DNA from: Oscillospiraceae bacterium
Lineage (GTDB): Bacteria > Bacillota > Clostridia > Oscillospirales > Oscillospiraceae
Direction: 5' to 3'
DNA: 46,105 nucleotides
NCBI GenBank assembly: GCA_017501695.1
Contig: JAFVWL010000131.1
Span: forward strand, 1-46,105
Both the position numbers and the translations under genes were made by a program. The first letter of the stretch is position 1. The number at the start of each line of letters is the position of its first letter. Below are positions 24,086 to 33,067 of the stretch, piece after piece. Under the pieces are notes generated by a model, which did not search any database, was not told where the DNA came from, and saw nothing but the letters and a program-made list of their open reading frames with translations.

Positions 24086-26581
24086 ATGAAAAAAGAACAC
24101 TTTTCCTCACACCTTCTTTTTGCTCTGACACTGGTTGCCTTGCTCTTCTGTCTGGCAGGGCGGGGTTATGCGGAAGAGACGGAGATCATTGCCAGCGGCA
24201 CCTGCGGCAGCAACGCAGTCTGGTCCCTGGACAGTAACGGAACGTTGACCGTCTCAGGTACCGGGCCCATCAGTGACTATTCCCACGAAGATCGTATTTA
24301 TCCGGAATGGTACTCCTACCGGGAATCCATTATTTCCGTCCATATCGAAGACGGCATTACCCGAATCGGATCGGAGGCTTTCCGGGAATGCACGGCCCTT
24401 TCGGAGATCCGTATCGCAGACAGCGTGACCGGCATCGGTCACGGTGCGTTTTCCTACTGCGCAAGCCTTACTGAGTTTTCCTTCCCCAGTAAGGTTACAT
24501 CGATTTCCTACGATACCTTCCTGATGTCCGGTCTGACTTCCATATCGCTTCCTGACGGCATTACCACCATCGGTTCAAGTGCTTTCTCCGACTGTTACGA
24601 TTTGGCCACCGTTCAGATTCCTGACAGTGTTACCGAAATAAACAGTTGGGCTTTCAAAAATTGCAGCAGTATTACAGAAATCAAAATTCCCGACAGCGTG
24701 GAGATTCTTGGCAACAGCGTTTTTTCCGGCTGCACCAAGCTGGAATCCATGACGATTCCCTTTATCGGATACAAAAAAGAAATCAGCAGCAAGGATAACA
24801 AATATCCGTTCGGTGCAATCTTCGGCACAACGGATTATGCCTACAGCACACCGGTCTTGCAGTATTACGGCTCTTCAAACGGCAACGGAAGCTGGTCATA
24901 TCATAACGAAATCATGTATTTCCTTCCTGCCTCCCTGAAATCTGTAACGGTTACCGGCGGTGAATGCTTCTGGTACGCCTTCCAGGATTGCCCTCTGCGG
25001 TCTATCACACTGGGAGAAAATGTATACGGTGATATGTGGCGAACATTCCAGGGCTGCTATAGCTTAAAACACCTGGAATTATATGGAGATCTGGAATTAG
25101 GCGACAAGGATTTGGAGCACTGTACCGGGTTGGTCACGGCTGTTATCGGATCCAACGTCACGCATATACCCGCCGGTTACTTTTCCGGCAAAGAGTCACT
25201 TACAACCGTAACACTGGATGCCGGTATTGAAACGCTTTTACCCCGGACATTTAAAGACTGTACCGCCCTTGCCACCGTTAACCTCCCTGAGTGTGTCACA
25301 ACCATTGGCGAGGAAGCCTTCTATGGCTGCACTTCCCTGGCTTCCATTACGATCCCCCGCAGCATCACCTGCATCGATGCGAATGCATTCAACGGATGTT
25401 CCGCCCTTGCCGCCATCGATATTCCCGACGGTGTTGCCCAAATCAGCGAGTTTTTGTTTAGCAATTGCAGTGCTTTGACCACCGTCAGGCTCCCCGCATC
25501 GCTGACCGCCATTGGAAAGTATGCTTTCAGCGGATGCAGCTCCCTGACCGACGTTACCTTCCCAGAAACGGTCACGCAAATCGGCAGCGGCGCGTTCTCC
25601 AAATGCGGCATCCGCACGATCACCATCCCGGACAGTGTTGTCTCCCTCGGAGAGAGCATTTTCAGCGAATGCTCCGGTCTGTCCGCCGTCACCTTACCAT
25701 CCGGGATCACTGAAATCCCGAACTGGATGTTCAGCGAATGTTCCGTTCTCAAAGAGATTCGCATACCCGACAGTGTGCAATCCATTGGCTATGAAGCATT
25801 TGCGGAATGCTCCGGCTTGGTTTCCATCCAGCTTCCGGAGAGCCTGACCTTTATTGGGAACTACGCGTTAAAAAACTGTGACAGTCTGATCACCGTTGAT
25901 ATTCCAAGCGGTGTTGAAACCGTCCGGGGATTCAATTCCTGTGACAGTCTGACCTCGGTGTCCATTCCGGATACGGCCACGACAATCGCCTGGGGTGCAT
26001 TTGAAAACTGCCCCAGTCTTGCATCGATTCAATTTCCGCTCAGCGTAACAGAGATCAATGGGTACGCATTCAACAACTGCACAGGCCTTACTGAAATCAC
26101 TTTCCTGGGCAACGCACCTGCGATCAGTTCATCCGCATTCACCAACGTCACCGCCACGGCATACTATCCTGCCGGAGATCCTCTCTGGACAGGCTGGAAC
26201 AGCGAAGTCAAGGTGAACTACGGCGGTACTCTGACTTGGATTTCCAATTGTCTTGGAGAACACACCCTGGGGCCATGGGAAACCGTCGTAATGCCTACCG
26301 TTGAAACCTGCGGTGAAGAACAGCGGCATTGCCTACACTGCGATTATTTCGAATCCCGGGAAATTCCAAAACTGGAATTCCTCTATGGCGACACGAACGG
26401 TGACGGCAACGTTAACGGCAAAGACCTGATTCTCCTGCGGCAAAAGCTGGCAGGCTGGGATGTGACCCTTGTGGAAGCCGCCGCAGACTGCAACGGCGAC
26501 GGTGCCGTCAACGGCAAGGACCTGATCCTCCTGCGGCAAAAGCTGGCAGGCTGGGATGTGACACTGGGTCCAAACGAATAA
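24086..26581 (+). CDS. Secreted BspA-type leucine-rich protein with dockerin
   Basis: Protein of 831 residues. A signal peptide (basic start, hydrophobic about 8-25, cut near YAEE) is followed by some twenty BspA/LRR_5 repeats of the form SVTxIGxxAFxxCxxLxxIxIP up to about residue 700. A short cysteine stretch (CGEEQRHCLHC) precedes a type I dockerin at about 770-825. The dockerin has two calcium-binding repeats, DTNGDGNVNGKDLILLRQKL and DCNGDGAVNGKDLILLRQKL, nearly identical in protein and DNA. Dockerins bind cohesins on scaffold or surface proteins. BspA repeats often bind host or glycan surfaces. AGGAGG lies just before the ATG. No cohesin gene is in the window. Confidence 0.93.
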   Translation: MKKEHFSSHLLFALTLVALLFCLAGRGYAEETEIIASGTCGSNAVWSLDSNGTLTVSGTGPISDYSHEDRIYPEWYSYRESIISVHIEDGITRIGSEAFRECTALSEIRIADSVTGIGHGAFSYCASLTEFSFPSKVTSISYDTFLMSGLTSISLPDGITTIGSSAFSDCYDLATVQIPDSVTEINSWAFKNCSSITEIKIPDSVEILGNSVFSGCTKLESMTIPFIGYKKEISSKDNKYPFGAIFGTTDYAYSTPVLQYYGSSNGNGSWSYHNEIMYFLPASLKSVTVTGGECFWYAFQDCPLRSITLGENVYGDMWRTFQGCYSLKHLELYGDLELGDKDLEHCTGLVTAVIGSNVTHIPAGYFSGKESLTTVTLDAGIETLLPRTFKDCTALATVNLPECVTTIGEEAFYGCTSLASITIPRSITCIDANAFNGCSALAAIDIPDGVAQISEFLFSNCSALTTVRLPASLTAIGKYAFSGCSSLTDVTFPETVTQIGSGAFSKCGIRTITIPDSVVSLGESIFSECSGLSAVTLPSGITEIPNWMFSECSVLKEIRIPDSVQSIGYEAFAECSGLVSIQLPESLTFIGNYALKNCDSLITVDIPSGVETVRGFNSCDSLTSVSIPDTATTIAWGAFENCPSLASIQFPLSVTEINGYAFNNCTGLTEITFLGNAPAISSSAFTNVTATAYYPAGDPLWTGWNSEVKVNYGGTLTWISNCLGEHTLGPWETVVMPTVETCGEEQRHCLHCDYFESREIPKLEFLYGDTNGDGNVNGKDLILLRQKLAGWDVTLVEAAADCNGDGAVNGKDLILLRQKLAGWDVTLGPNE

Positions 26582-26585
26582 GCAC

Positions 26586-26611
26586 CAGGCCGGAGGAGAT
26601 CCTCCGGCCTG
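26586..26611 (+). terminator. Terminator of the dockerin-LRR gene
   Basis: Perfect 11-bp stem (26586-26596 with 26601-26611), 4-nt loop, followed by AATCTTTCC. The U tract is interrupted. Confidence 0.7.
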
Positions 26612-26639
26612 AATCTTTCCGCTGACCCAAGAAAAAAGA

Positions 26640-26668
26640 TTGAAAATTTCCGTATTCTGTGGTATAGT
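26640..26668 (+). promoter_or_regulatory. Sigma-A promoter of ychF
   Basis: -35 TTGAAA (26640-26645), 17-nt spacer, -10 TATAGT (26663-26668), 61 nt before the start codon. Confidence 0.7.
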
Positions 26669-26729
26669 GTAATAAATATGGCCATTTGGCCCCATGACTG
26701 ATAATTTCACAAAGGAGATTTGATTAAAT

Positions 26730-27827
26730 ATGAAATTAGGTATCGTAGGTCTGCCCAACGTGGGCAAGTCCACTCTGTTCAATGCCATTACCAATGCCGG
26801 TGTCCCCGCCGACAACTATGCCTTCTGCACCATCGACCCCAATGTGGGCGTGGTCAATGTGCCCGATGAGCGGCTGAATTGGCTGGCGGATTTCCACAAG
26901 CCCAAGAAGTTCACCCCCGCCGTCATTGAGTTCGTGGACATCGCCGGTCTGGTCAAGGGCGCTTCCAAGGGCGAAGGCCTGGGCAACAAGTTCCTGAGCA
27001 ACATCCGTACCACCGACGCCATCGTCCATGTGGTTCGCTGCTTCGAGGATTCCAACGTGACCCACGTTGAGGGCTCCACCGATCCCCTGCGGGACATTGA
27101 GATCATCAATCTGGAGCTGGTCATGGCGGACATCGAAATGGTGGAACGGCGCATCGACAAGGCCCAGAAGGCCATGAAGGGCGGCGACAAAAAGTTTGCC
27201 AAGGAAGTGGAGCTGTTTACCGGTCTGCTGAAGCACCTGAACGAGGGCAAGCTGGCCCGGACCTACACCGATGATGCCGAAGAGATGGCTGTGATCTCCA
27301 CCTCCGATCTGCTGACCCTGAAGAAGACCATCTATGTGGCCAACCTGGCGGAGAATGAGATCAACGAGCCTGAGAACAACCGGCACTTCATGGCTGTGAA
27401 GGCCCTGGCCCACGAGGAAGGCAGCCAGATCATTCCCATTTGTGCCAAGCTGGAGGCTGACATCGCCGAGCTGGACGATCCCGACGAGAAGGCCATGTTC
27501 ATGGAAGAGCTGGGCGTGGCCGAGAGCGGTCTTGACCGGCTGATCAAGTCCAGCTATGCCCTGCTGGGTCTGATTTCCTTCCTCACCGCCGGTTCCGACG
27601 AGTGCCGTGCCTGGACCATCAAGCGGGGCACCAAGGCTCCCCAGGCTGCCGGTAAGATCCACACGGATTTCGAGCGTGGCTTTATCCGGGCCGAGGTCAT
27701 TGCCTTCGAGGATATGAAGGCCTGCGGCACCATGGCCGCTGCCAAGGCCAAGGGCCTGGTCCGCTCCGAGGGCAAGGAATACGTCATGAAGGATGGCGAC
27801 ATCGTCAACTTCCTGTTCAATGTATAA
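26730..27827 (+). CDS. ychF: YchF/Ola1-type ribosome-binding ATPase
   Basis: Protein of 365 residues, standard length. P-loop GLPNVGKST at the N terminus, switch II DIAGLVKGASKGEGLGNKFL, and the NLAENE segment that replaces the usual NKxD guanine motif, in line with the ATP preference of this family. A coiled-coil insertion follows, and the C-terminal TGS domain ends in YVMKDGDIVNFLFNV. YchF binds ribosomes and is linked to stress and redox control. AAAGGAG precedes the start. The gene is flanked by its own promoter and terminator. Confidence 0.97.
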   Translation: MKLGIVGLPNVGKSTLFNAITNAGVPADNYAFCTIDPNVGVVNVPDERLNWLADFHKPKKFTPAVIEFVDIAGLVKGASKGEGLGNKFLSNIRTTDAIVHVVRCFEDSNVTHVEGSTDPLRDIEIINLELVMADIEMVERRIDKAQKAMKGGDKKFAKEVELFTGLLKHLNEGKLARTYTDDAEEMAVISTSDLLTLKKTIYVANLAENEINEPENNRHFMAVKALAHEEGSQIIPICAKLEADIAELDDPDEKAMFMEELGVAESGLDRLIKSSYALLGLISFLTAGSDECRAWTIKRGTKAPQAAGKIHTDFERGFIRAEVIAFEDMKACGTMAAAKAKGLVRSEGKEYVMKDGDIVNFLFNV

Positions 27828-27836
27828 TACATCAAA

Positions 27837-27870
27837 TGCCCCAGCCAACCGGCTGGGGCAACATTTTATT
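27837..27870 (+). terminator. Terminator of ychF
   Basis: Perfect 10-bp stem TGCCCCAGCC (27837-27846) with 27851-27860, 4-nt loop, then ACATTTTATT. Confidence 0.85.
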
Positions 27871-28699
27871 TTCGAATCATTTTACGGGCAACCCACGCCA
27901 GGGTCAAACCGCACAGGATTGCTGTAAATATGATAATCAACGGTACCCAGATTGGTCCGTGCTGTGGATCCGTAGTCAGTTCTATGCCGCTGAGCCGAAT
28001 GTACAGATTTTCCTCTTGAAGTACGGGATCGATAGAAATGGAATTGCTGACACCAAGTACCTTTCCGTCCTCGTCCAAATAAGCGAACCTGGCTATTCGG
28101 TAGGTCTGCCGGCAATACCAATAGTCATACTCCGACTGCCGCTCCGGGTAAATCTCATTGTTGGTGTTGTAATCCGTATATGCCGTTTCCCGATCTGCAG
28201 CAAGAGAGATTCCCAAGGTTCCGGCAATTTCGTTAATTTTCTGTTCCTCTACACTGCTCCGAAAAACCTGCATGGTATACTGCCGGCTTTCTCCGTCACG
28301 GAACACGAAACAGTGATCCTCATAATCCTTCAGAAGTTCCTTGTATCGCTCATATGTCTCCCGGGGTACGGAAAAATCGTACTGATAATAAGGCCGGATT
28401 TCACCGCAGGCATCTTTTATATGGAAGGTATAGCTGCGGAAGCCGTCCTGCTGATAGGAAACGATCTCGCTATCCGGTGAGATGCCATACTTCTGACCGT
28501 TGGATTCATGAAACGAAGTATATCCGGGGTCGGATTCTTGGATTGGAAGCAGCATATCCACATATATCGTTCCTTCCGGGATGGCAGCCGCATCAATCCA
28601 GCACCAGAAGTAGGGGTCAGGCACCCAGGCAAAGACCGTCACGGGCAAGGAAATTAACACCAAGGTCACAATTACAGTCAATCTAATATGGCGTTTCAT
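27866..28699 (-). CDS. Exported protein of unknown function with C-terminal helix
   Basis: Protein of 277 residues. An N-terminal signal sequence (KRHIRLT then hydrophobic to about 24, VFAWV) and a C-terminal membrane helix (about 252-272, followed by RKMIRK) give an extracytoplasmic domain of about 225 residues tethered at the C terminus. The domain is rich in tyrosine and acidic residues. I do not recognise a family. The ATG at 28699 has GAGGGGG upstream, six nucleotides away. It has its own promoter and lies downstream of the XRE regulator on the same strand, which might control it. Confidence 0.78.
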   Translation of the reverse strand: MKRHIRLTVIVTLVLISLPVTVFAWVPDPYFWCWIDAAAIPEGTIYVDMLLPIQESDPGYTSFHESNGQKYGISPDSEIVSYQQDGFRSYTFHIKDACGEIRPYYQYDFSVPRETYERYKELLKDYEDHCFVFRDGESRQYTMQVFRSSVEEQKINEIAGTLGISLAADRETAYTDYNTNNEIYPERQSEYDYWYCRQTYRIARFAYLDEDGKVLGVSNSISIDPVLQEENLYIRLSGIELTTDPQHGPIWVPLIIIFTAILCGLTLAWVARKMIRK

Positions 28700-28732
28700 C
28701 AATAACCCCCTCATACTTATACTCACAATTCA

Positions 28733-28761
28733 AGTATATACCGCGAGTGTATTTTTGTAAA
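28733..28761 (-). promoter_or_regulatory. Promoter of the exported protein gene
   Basis: Minus strand -35 TTTACA (28756-28761), 17-nt spacer, -10 TATACT (28733-28738). Confidence 0.7.
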
Positions 28762-28800
28762 GCACTTATGTCATGCAGCGCCGCTTTTCAGTCCGTTGTT

Positions 28801-29589
28801 CTATTCGTTATCCCCAGGAATCCACTCATATCCAGCAATTTCAAAAACTTTGCCATCCTCATTTATAAAAGCTGAGACCACGCTATCGTAAAGACGCTTA
28901 CAGCGATCCTCCCGATCCGTATCGCCACTTTCCGCATAACGCATTCCCATGATTTCCAGCATTTCCAGCAAGCTCTTGCCGCTAAGATTCATCTGAAACC
29001 GGGCCGCATCCAGGCTTGTCTGCCCCGCAGTCAATTTGGCCAGACATTCCATCTTTGTGAAATAAAATTCCGGTATCCGTTCAATAACGGGCGGAATTTT
29101 CTCGTACTCCCCTGTCCTATGGTAAGCTTCCGCCAGAATCCGAAGCACATCACATCTGACTCCTTCATTGGTCGCACAAGCAACAAGTCGAATGCAGGTT
29201 TCGATAAGTTCTTTGTCCCGACCGGGTATTGCCCACAGCACATAAACCAGTACCGTCATAATTGATTCATTGGACGGAAACCGCCGCAGTCCCTCCAACA
29301 ATATCATCTCCGCATGCAACGGATCCTTAAAACGGCAGCGAGCCGCTTCCCGGCAAATACCATCGATAATTCGTTCGTTCTCCAATGCATTGTAGTCAAA
29401 CAGTTCGTCAATGGATACGTCGAAAAAACTTGCAATTGACGGGATCAGACTCACATCCGGTGCCGTTGTATTGGTTTCCCACTTGCTGACTGCTTGAAAC
29501 GTTACCCCCAGGTCTTTTGCCAGAGATTCCTGAGAAATACCCTTTGCTTTTCGCAAGACCTTGATTTTTTCTCCTATTTTCATAGCCAT
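28801..29589 (-). CDS. XRE-family helix-turn-helix regulator
   Basis: Protein of 262 residues. The N-terminal 65 residues are a Cro/C1-type HTH (KIGEKIKVLRKAKGISQESL, VTFQAVSKWETNTTAPDV, FFDVSIDELFDY). The remainder is an all-helical, TPR-like domain that often binds a ligand or partner. ATG at 29589 chosen for AGGAGG 7 nt upstream; a second ATG two codons later is possible. The promoter contains an inverted repeat, suggesting autoregulation. The target genes are not known; the exported protein gene downstream is a candidate. Confidence 0.9.
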   Translation of the reverse strand: MAMKIGEKIKVLRKAKGISQESLAKDLGVTFQAVSKWETNTTAPDVSLIPSIASFFDVSIDELFDYNALENERIIDGICREAARCRFKDPLHAEMILLEGLRRFPSNESIMTVLVYVLWAIPGRDKELIETCIRLVACATNEGVRCDVLRILAEAYHRTGEYEKIPPVIERIPEFYFTKMECLAKLTAGQTSLDAARFQMNLSGKSLLEMLEIMGMRYAESGDTDREDRCKRLYDSVVSAFINEDGKVFEIAGYEWIPGDNE

Positions 29590-29622
29590 AGTATATCCTC
29601 CTAGTTTATTTATCCGACTGTA

Positions 29623-29656
29623 ACTATACGATAGCAAAGTATATGGTATAGTACAA
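29623..29656 (-). promoter_or_regulatory. XRE promoter with overlapping inverted repeat
   Basis: Minus strand -35 TTGTAC (29651-29656), 17-nt spacer, -10 TATCGT (29628-29633). The inverted repeat ACTATAC (29623-29629) / GTATAGT (29646-29652) overlaps both boxes. This is a plausible operator for the dimeric XRE protein. Confidence 0.5.
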
Positions 29657-29767
29657 TAACCGGATATTTGAGAATATTTCAACCATGAGTAGAATTTACT
29701 TACAAGATAACAGACATCTGCACAGGCGTTAGCAACGGTTCTCAACACACAGCTCTTCAATAGGCCA

Positions 29768-29795
29768 ACCGCCGGAAGCGTTTGCTTCCGGCGGT
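29768..29795 (-). terminator. Terminator of acylation locus B
   Basis: Perfect 12-bp stem (29768-29779 with 29784-29795), 4-nt loop, after the last gene of locus B. The U tract is poor (UGGCCUAUU). Confidence 0.7.
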
Positions 29796-29802
29796 GCTGT
29801 TA

Positions 29803-31257
29803 TTAATACGAATAGAGTCGGTCCAAACAATCCTCCCAGGGGTTGGTTTCGCAGCCCTGACCGTCCCGGTACAAAGGGTAGCTTTCCTCCGGCACATACA
29901 CACGGACCTGAGACGCGTTGTCGAAAGTATGCTCCGTTACATCGCACACCCGGCCCCTGTGGGTCAGAATCAGTCGTGTCAGACTGCTTGTCTCCCGGAA
30001 CAGGCCATCAGGCAGCCCCTCTACGGATCCGGGAACCGTCAGCTCCTCCAGTCGGTCCGCCCCGGACAGGGCATCGGAGGCAAAACCTACCACCGGCATT
30101 CCCTGATGGGATGACGGCACCGTCAGCGAGGTTTTTTCCCTGCCCTGTTCCGTTAATCCCGCCACCCGATAGCCAAGGATCCTTCCGGCAGAGTCCTTCA
30201 CAGGGGAAAACGCAAAGCAATCCGCGTCTCCCGAAGTTGTTGGCATTTGCGCGACAGAGTCCGGCATTTCCGGCACCACACAGTCCACCGGCTCCCAGCA
30301 CCCAAGCTGGCTAAGCAGATCCTGGGCCAGATCCCGGGTCCGCAGAACCGCTCCGGCAGAATTCAGATGGAAATTGGAATCATAGAACCAGCCGCTGTCA
30401 TAGATATACCGGTTCGGATCGCTGATCGGCTGGCAGTCAAAGGCATCGCAGCACCGGTCGAAGTATTCCAGCACTGCCTCCCGGGAAGGATCCACCAAGG
30501 CGGAGCGGTTCACGGGACTGAAGCTCAGATATACGGAAGCTCCCCGGTCCCGGGCAAAGTCACAGAAAGCATTGACCTGGTCCGCAAAACCCGCTGTGAC
30601 AGTCACCGCCGCCAGATCTACCGGAGCGGTGGTGTCGAAGCCTAAGGCCATGGTGTTGCCCGGCCGTTCATAGACCATGCTGCAATGCTCGTCAAAGGAA
30701 GCTCTTGCGTAGACTCCCTGAATCAGAGGTGCGGTCCCGTCACGAAAATAGGCCCAGCGTTCCTGCAAATAGCCCAAATAGTTCCCGGCCAGAGCGGAGC
30801 GCTGTGACTCGTTTAGGGCAAACAGCAGCTCCGGCGCGTTTTCCGCGCATTTCCAGAAGGCAGTAGCACCAAAGTAGGCGGACATGGCCTCCGGGTCCGG
30901 TTCCATAGCCAGGATCACCAGATCTCCCGGATTCAGATTCTCCCTGGCCAGTTCCAGCATGGCAGAGGTCCCCACGGCGCCGTACAGGCCCAGAGGACAC
31001 ACCCGGTAGTCATAGCCCTTCTGGGCCAGCAGCGCTTCCAGCAGAGGTACATCCACACCGAAGGCAATATTACTGCCGCCCACAAGGACGATCTTCGGTT
31101 CCTCCGTTTCCCGCAGGCGGCGGTACATGGCAGGAAGCTCAGCGTAATAGCTGTCTGCGTAATAATCGGGCAACACCGCTTCCGCCGTCACCAGTCCCAA
31201 CGGAACGATGGACAGCAGCAGAAGCAGAATCAGAAGCCAGATAACAGGCCTTTTCAT
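29803..31257 (-). CDS. SGNH-type acyltransferase/hydrolase with C-terminal LRR (locus B)
   Basis: Protein of 484 residues, paralogue of 9060-10472. N-terminal hydrophobic anchor (about 5-27); SGNH-like domain with GGS (60-62, in VGGSNIAFGVD) and WFYDSNFHLN (D293, H297); C-terminal short BspA-type repeats (VVGFASDALSGADRLEELTV, LPDGLFRETSSLTRL). It is the last gene of locus B and overlaps the preceding lipoprotein gene by 4 bp. Like DltD or AlgJ/AlgX it probably completes O-acylation outside the membrane with the MBOAT protein. The LRR part might dock onto the polymer or a partner; that is inference. Confidence 0.82.
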   Translation of the reverse strand: MKRPVIWLLILLLLLSIVPLGLVTAEAVLPDYYADSYYAELPAMYRRLRETEEPKIVLVGGSNIAFGVDVPLLEALLAQKGYDYRVCPLGLYGAVGTSAMLELARENLNPGDLVILAMEPDPEAMSAYFGATAFWKCAENAPELLFALNESQRSALAGNYLGYLQERWAYFRDGTAPLIQGVYARASFDEHCSMVYERPGNTMALGFDTTAPVDLAAVTVTAGFADQVNAFCDFARDRGASVYLSFSPVNRSALVDPSREAVLEYFDRCCDAFDCQPISDPNRYIYDSGWFYDSNFHLNSAGAVLRTRDLAQDLLSQLGCWEPVDCVVPEMPDSVAQMPTTSGDADCFAFSPVKDSAGRILGYRVAGLTEQGREKTSLTVPSSHQGMPVVGFASDALSGADRLEELTVPGSVEGLPDGLFRETSSLTRLILTHRGRVCDVTEHTFDNASQVRVYVPEESYPLYRDGQGCETNPWEDCLDRLYSY

Positions 31258-33044
31258 GTTATCCCCTCCCCCAAACCGTCCTGTTCCATCCGTGCCAGCA
31301 GATCCCGGATCCAGATAACTGTATTGTCATATGCGGGCTGGGACAGAAGATGGTAATTGGTATCGTAAAAGTCATCCCGGTTGTACAGAAAATCCTCCAG
31401 CCGGGAGATCAGCACCGGACCGTCCATCTTCTCAACGGCATCCCGGAACAGCGCATCCATCCGGGCCACATTCCCCTTCTGATCATCCGGAACCGCGTCC
31501 ATATTCACGCAGGCGTAGGATACATAGACCCGAACGCCCTTTGCCTGAAAGGCTTCATAACACCTATCCAGGACCTCCATGTTTTCATCCTGAATATAGT
31601 CCGGGTTCAGGAACACATCGTCGGCCAGGTCGTCATAAGTCTGCTCCCGGAAAAAGGGGATGGAGCCGGTGGAATCCAGATAGGTTTGATACTCACTGTC
31701 CTGGTAGGTATCTTCATAACGGCTCCCACCGTTCTTCTTTTCCAGATAATGAGTAAGGCTGTCGAAAACTCCTTCCATGCCCCGGATATCCACCAAAGAA
31801 AACAGGTCGTAATTGTATTCCAGCCCGCACCAGAGATGCTCGTCATAGTCCCGCATTTCCCGGACCAAGCAGAGCTGGGTCCGGCTGGAAAGCTCCGGCG
31901 TGTGGAACAGGATATCCCCCTCCTCCATGTACGCTTCCAGGATCTGCATCTGGACCAGGGAGCTGACGGTGCCGTTGATGGCGGTATTGATGACCCGGTA
32001 GGAATCTCCCAGTGCGTTCTGCATAGCAGGACCGTCCAGATTGTACCACATGGAGCAGCCGCCATAGAACACCAGCTTTTTCTGGCCTTGCGCCAGAATC
32101 AGCAGATCGATTTTATCCGCATACACGCTTTCCCGGCGGAACAGGTAACCGTAGGGCGCTTCCACGGCATTGATGTGCAGGGTCTGCAGATTATTACAAT
32201 CCACGAAGGCACCGTCTTTGATGGATTCGATGTTGTCGAATAAGGTCACTGTGCGCAGGCCGCAGTTTTGAAACGCGCCGTCTTCCACAAACACCAGTGT
32301 CTTAGAAAACACGATTTCTTCCAGGGATTTCTCCTTGAAGGCACCGGCACGGATCCTCACCACCGGATTCCCATCCAGGGTTTCCGGAATCACAACCACC
32401 CCATCACTGCCATGATAGACGCTGATAGCCACACCGCCCTCCACCGGAACGGTATCAAAGGCCGCCGAATCCGTCCAGGGCATCCACTGGGCGTAAAGGT
32501 CCATAGGGATTCCTGCCTCCACAGTGACCCGGCTGCCCAAGCCAACGGATAATCCGGAGCCGTCTGGCTCTGTATTCCAGCACTTCAGGGTGTATCCCTC
32601 CCGATGGAACAGGTCGGTCCCTATGGAGGTATTGGGCCGGACGTGATGGATCAGAGAATAGGAAACCGGCACCGATTCCGTCCCGCCGGACCAGGCCCTT
32701 CCGCCGTTGCCATGATAGCGGACGGTATAGCTGTTGGAAACGAGCTCCAGCCGCACACGGGTGGGCACCCGGACATTACGCAGGGTCAGAATCACCGTAT
32801 TGCCGGATGTTTGCAATTCATAAGCGCCGGCATAGTCCGTGGATGCCAGTACATAGTTCTCCGGCAGACGCAGGCGAAACACGGCATCGCTGCCCGGGGA
32901 TATCCACAGTCCATTATCAGAAACGGATACACCGTCCGTCTCCATAACACTGACCTGAACCAGGGTTTCTTCCCGGTCGGAGCCACATCCGGCAAAGCAG
33001 AATATACCAATCGTCAGGATCAGGATCCGCAAAATACGCTTCAC
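31254..33044 (-). CDS. Lipoprotein with InlB-like repeat, LRR and SGNH domain (locus B)
   Basis: Protein of 596 residues. It begins with a lipoprotein signal ending in FAGC (C20). Then come a Listeria-Bacteroides (InlB B-type) repeat at about 106-187 (YTVRYHGNGG ... MDLYAQW) and BspA-type repeats at about 212-292 (RAGAFKEKSLEEIVF, VEDGAFQNCGLRTV). The C-terminal SGNH-like domain has FYDTNYHLL (D561, H565). The domain order is the reverse of its two neighbours. Block I reads YGGCSMWYNLD: cysteine C330 stands where the other two have the nucleophile serine. The GTG start at 33044 follows GAAAGGAG; no ATG fits. It lies between MBOAT and the second SGNH gene, coupled to both. Confidence 0.8.
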   Translation of the reverse strand: MKRILRILILTIGIFCFAGCGSDREETLVQVSVMETDGVSVSDNGLWISPGSDAVFRLRLPENYVLASTDYAGAYELQTSGNTVILTLRNVRVPTRVRLELVSNSYTVRYHGNGGRAWSGGTESVPVSYSLIHHVRPNTSIGTDLFHREGYTLKCWNTEPDGSGLSVGLGSRVTVEAGIPMDLYAQWMPWTDSAAFDTVPVEGGVAISVYHGSDGVVVIPETLDGNPVVRIRAGAFKEKSLEEIVFSKTLVFVEDGAFQNCGLRTVTLFDNIESIKDGAFVDCNNLQTLHINAVEAPYGYLFRRESVYADKIDLLILAQGQKKLVFYGGCSMWYNLDGPAMQNALGDSYRVINTAINGTVSSLVQMQILEAYMEEGDILFHTPELSSRTQLCLVREMRDYDEHLWCGLEYNYDLFSLVDIRGMEGVFDSLTHYLEKKNGGSRYEDTYQDSEYQTYLDSTGSIPFFREQTYDDLADDVFLNPDYIQDENMEVLDRCYEAFQAKGVRVYVSYACVNMDAVPDDQKGNVARMDALFRDAVEKMDGPVLISRLEDFLYNRDDFYDTNYHLLSQPAYDNTVIWIRDLLARMEQDGLGEGIT

Positions 33045-33067
33045 AGGTTGACTCCTTTCATAAATAA

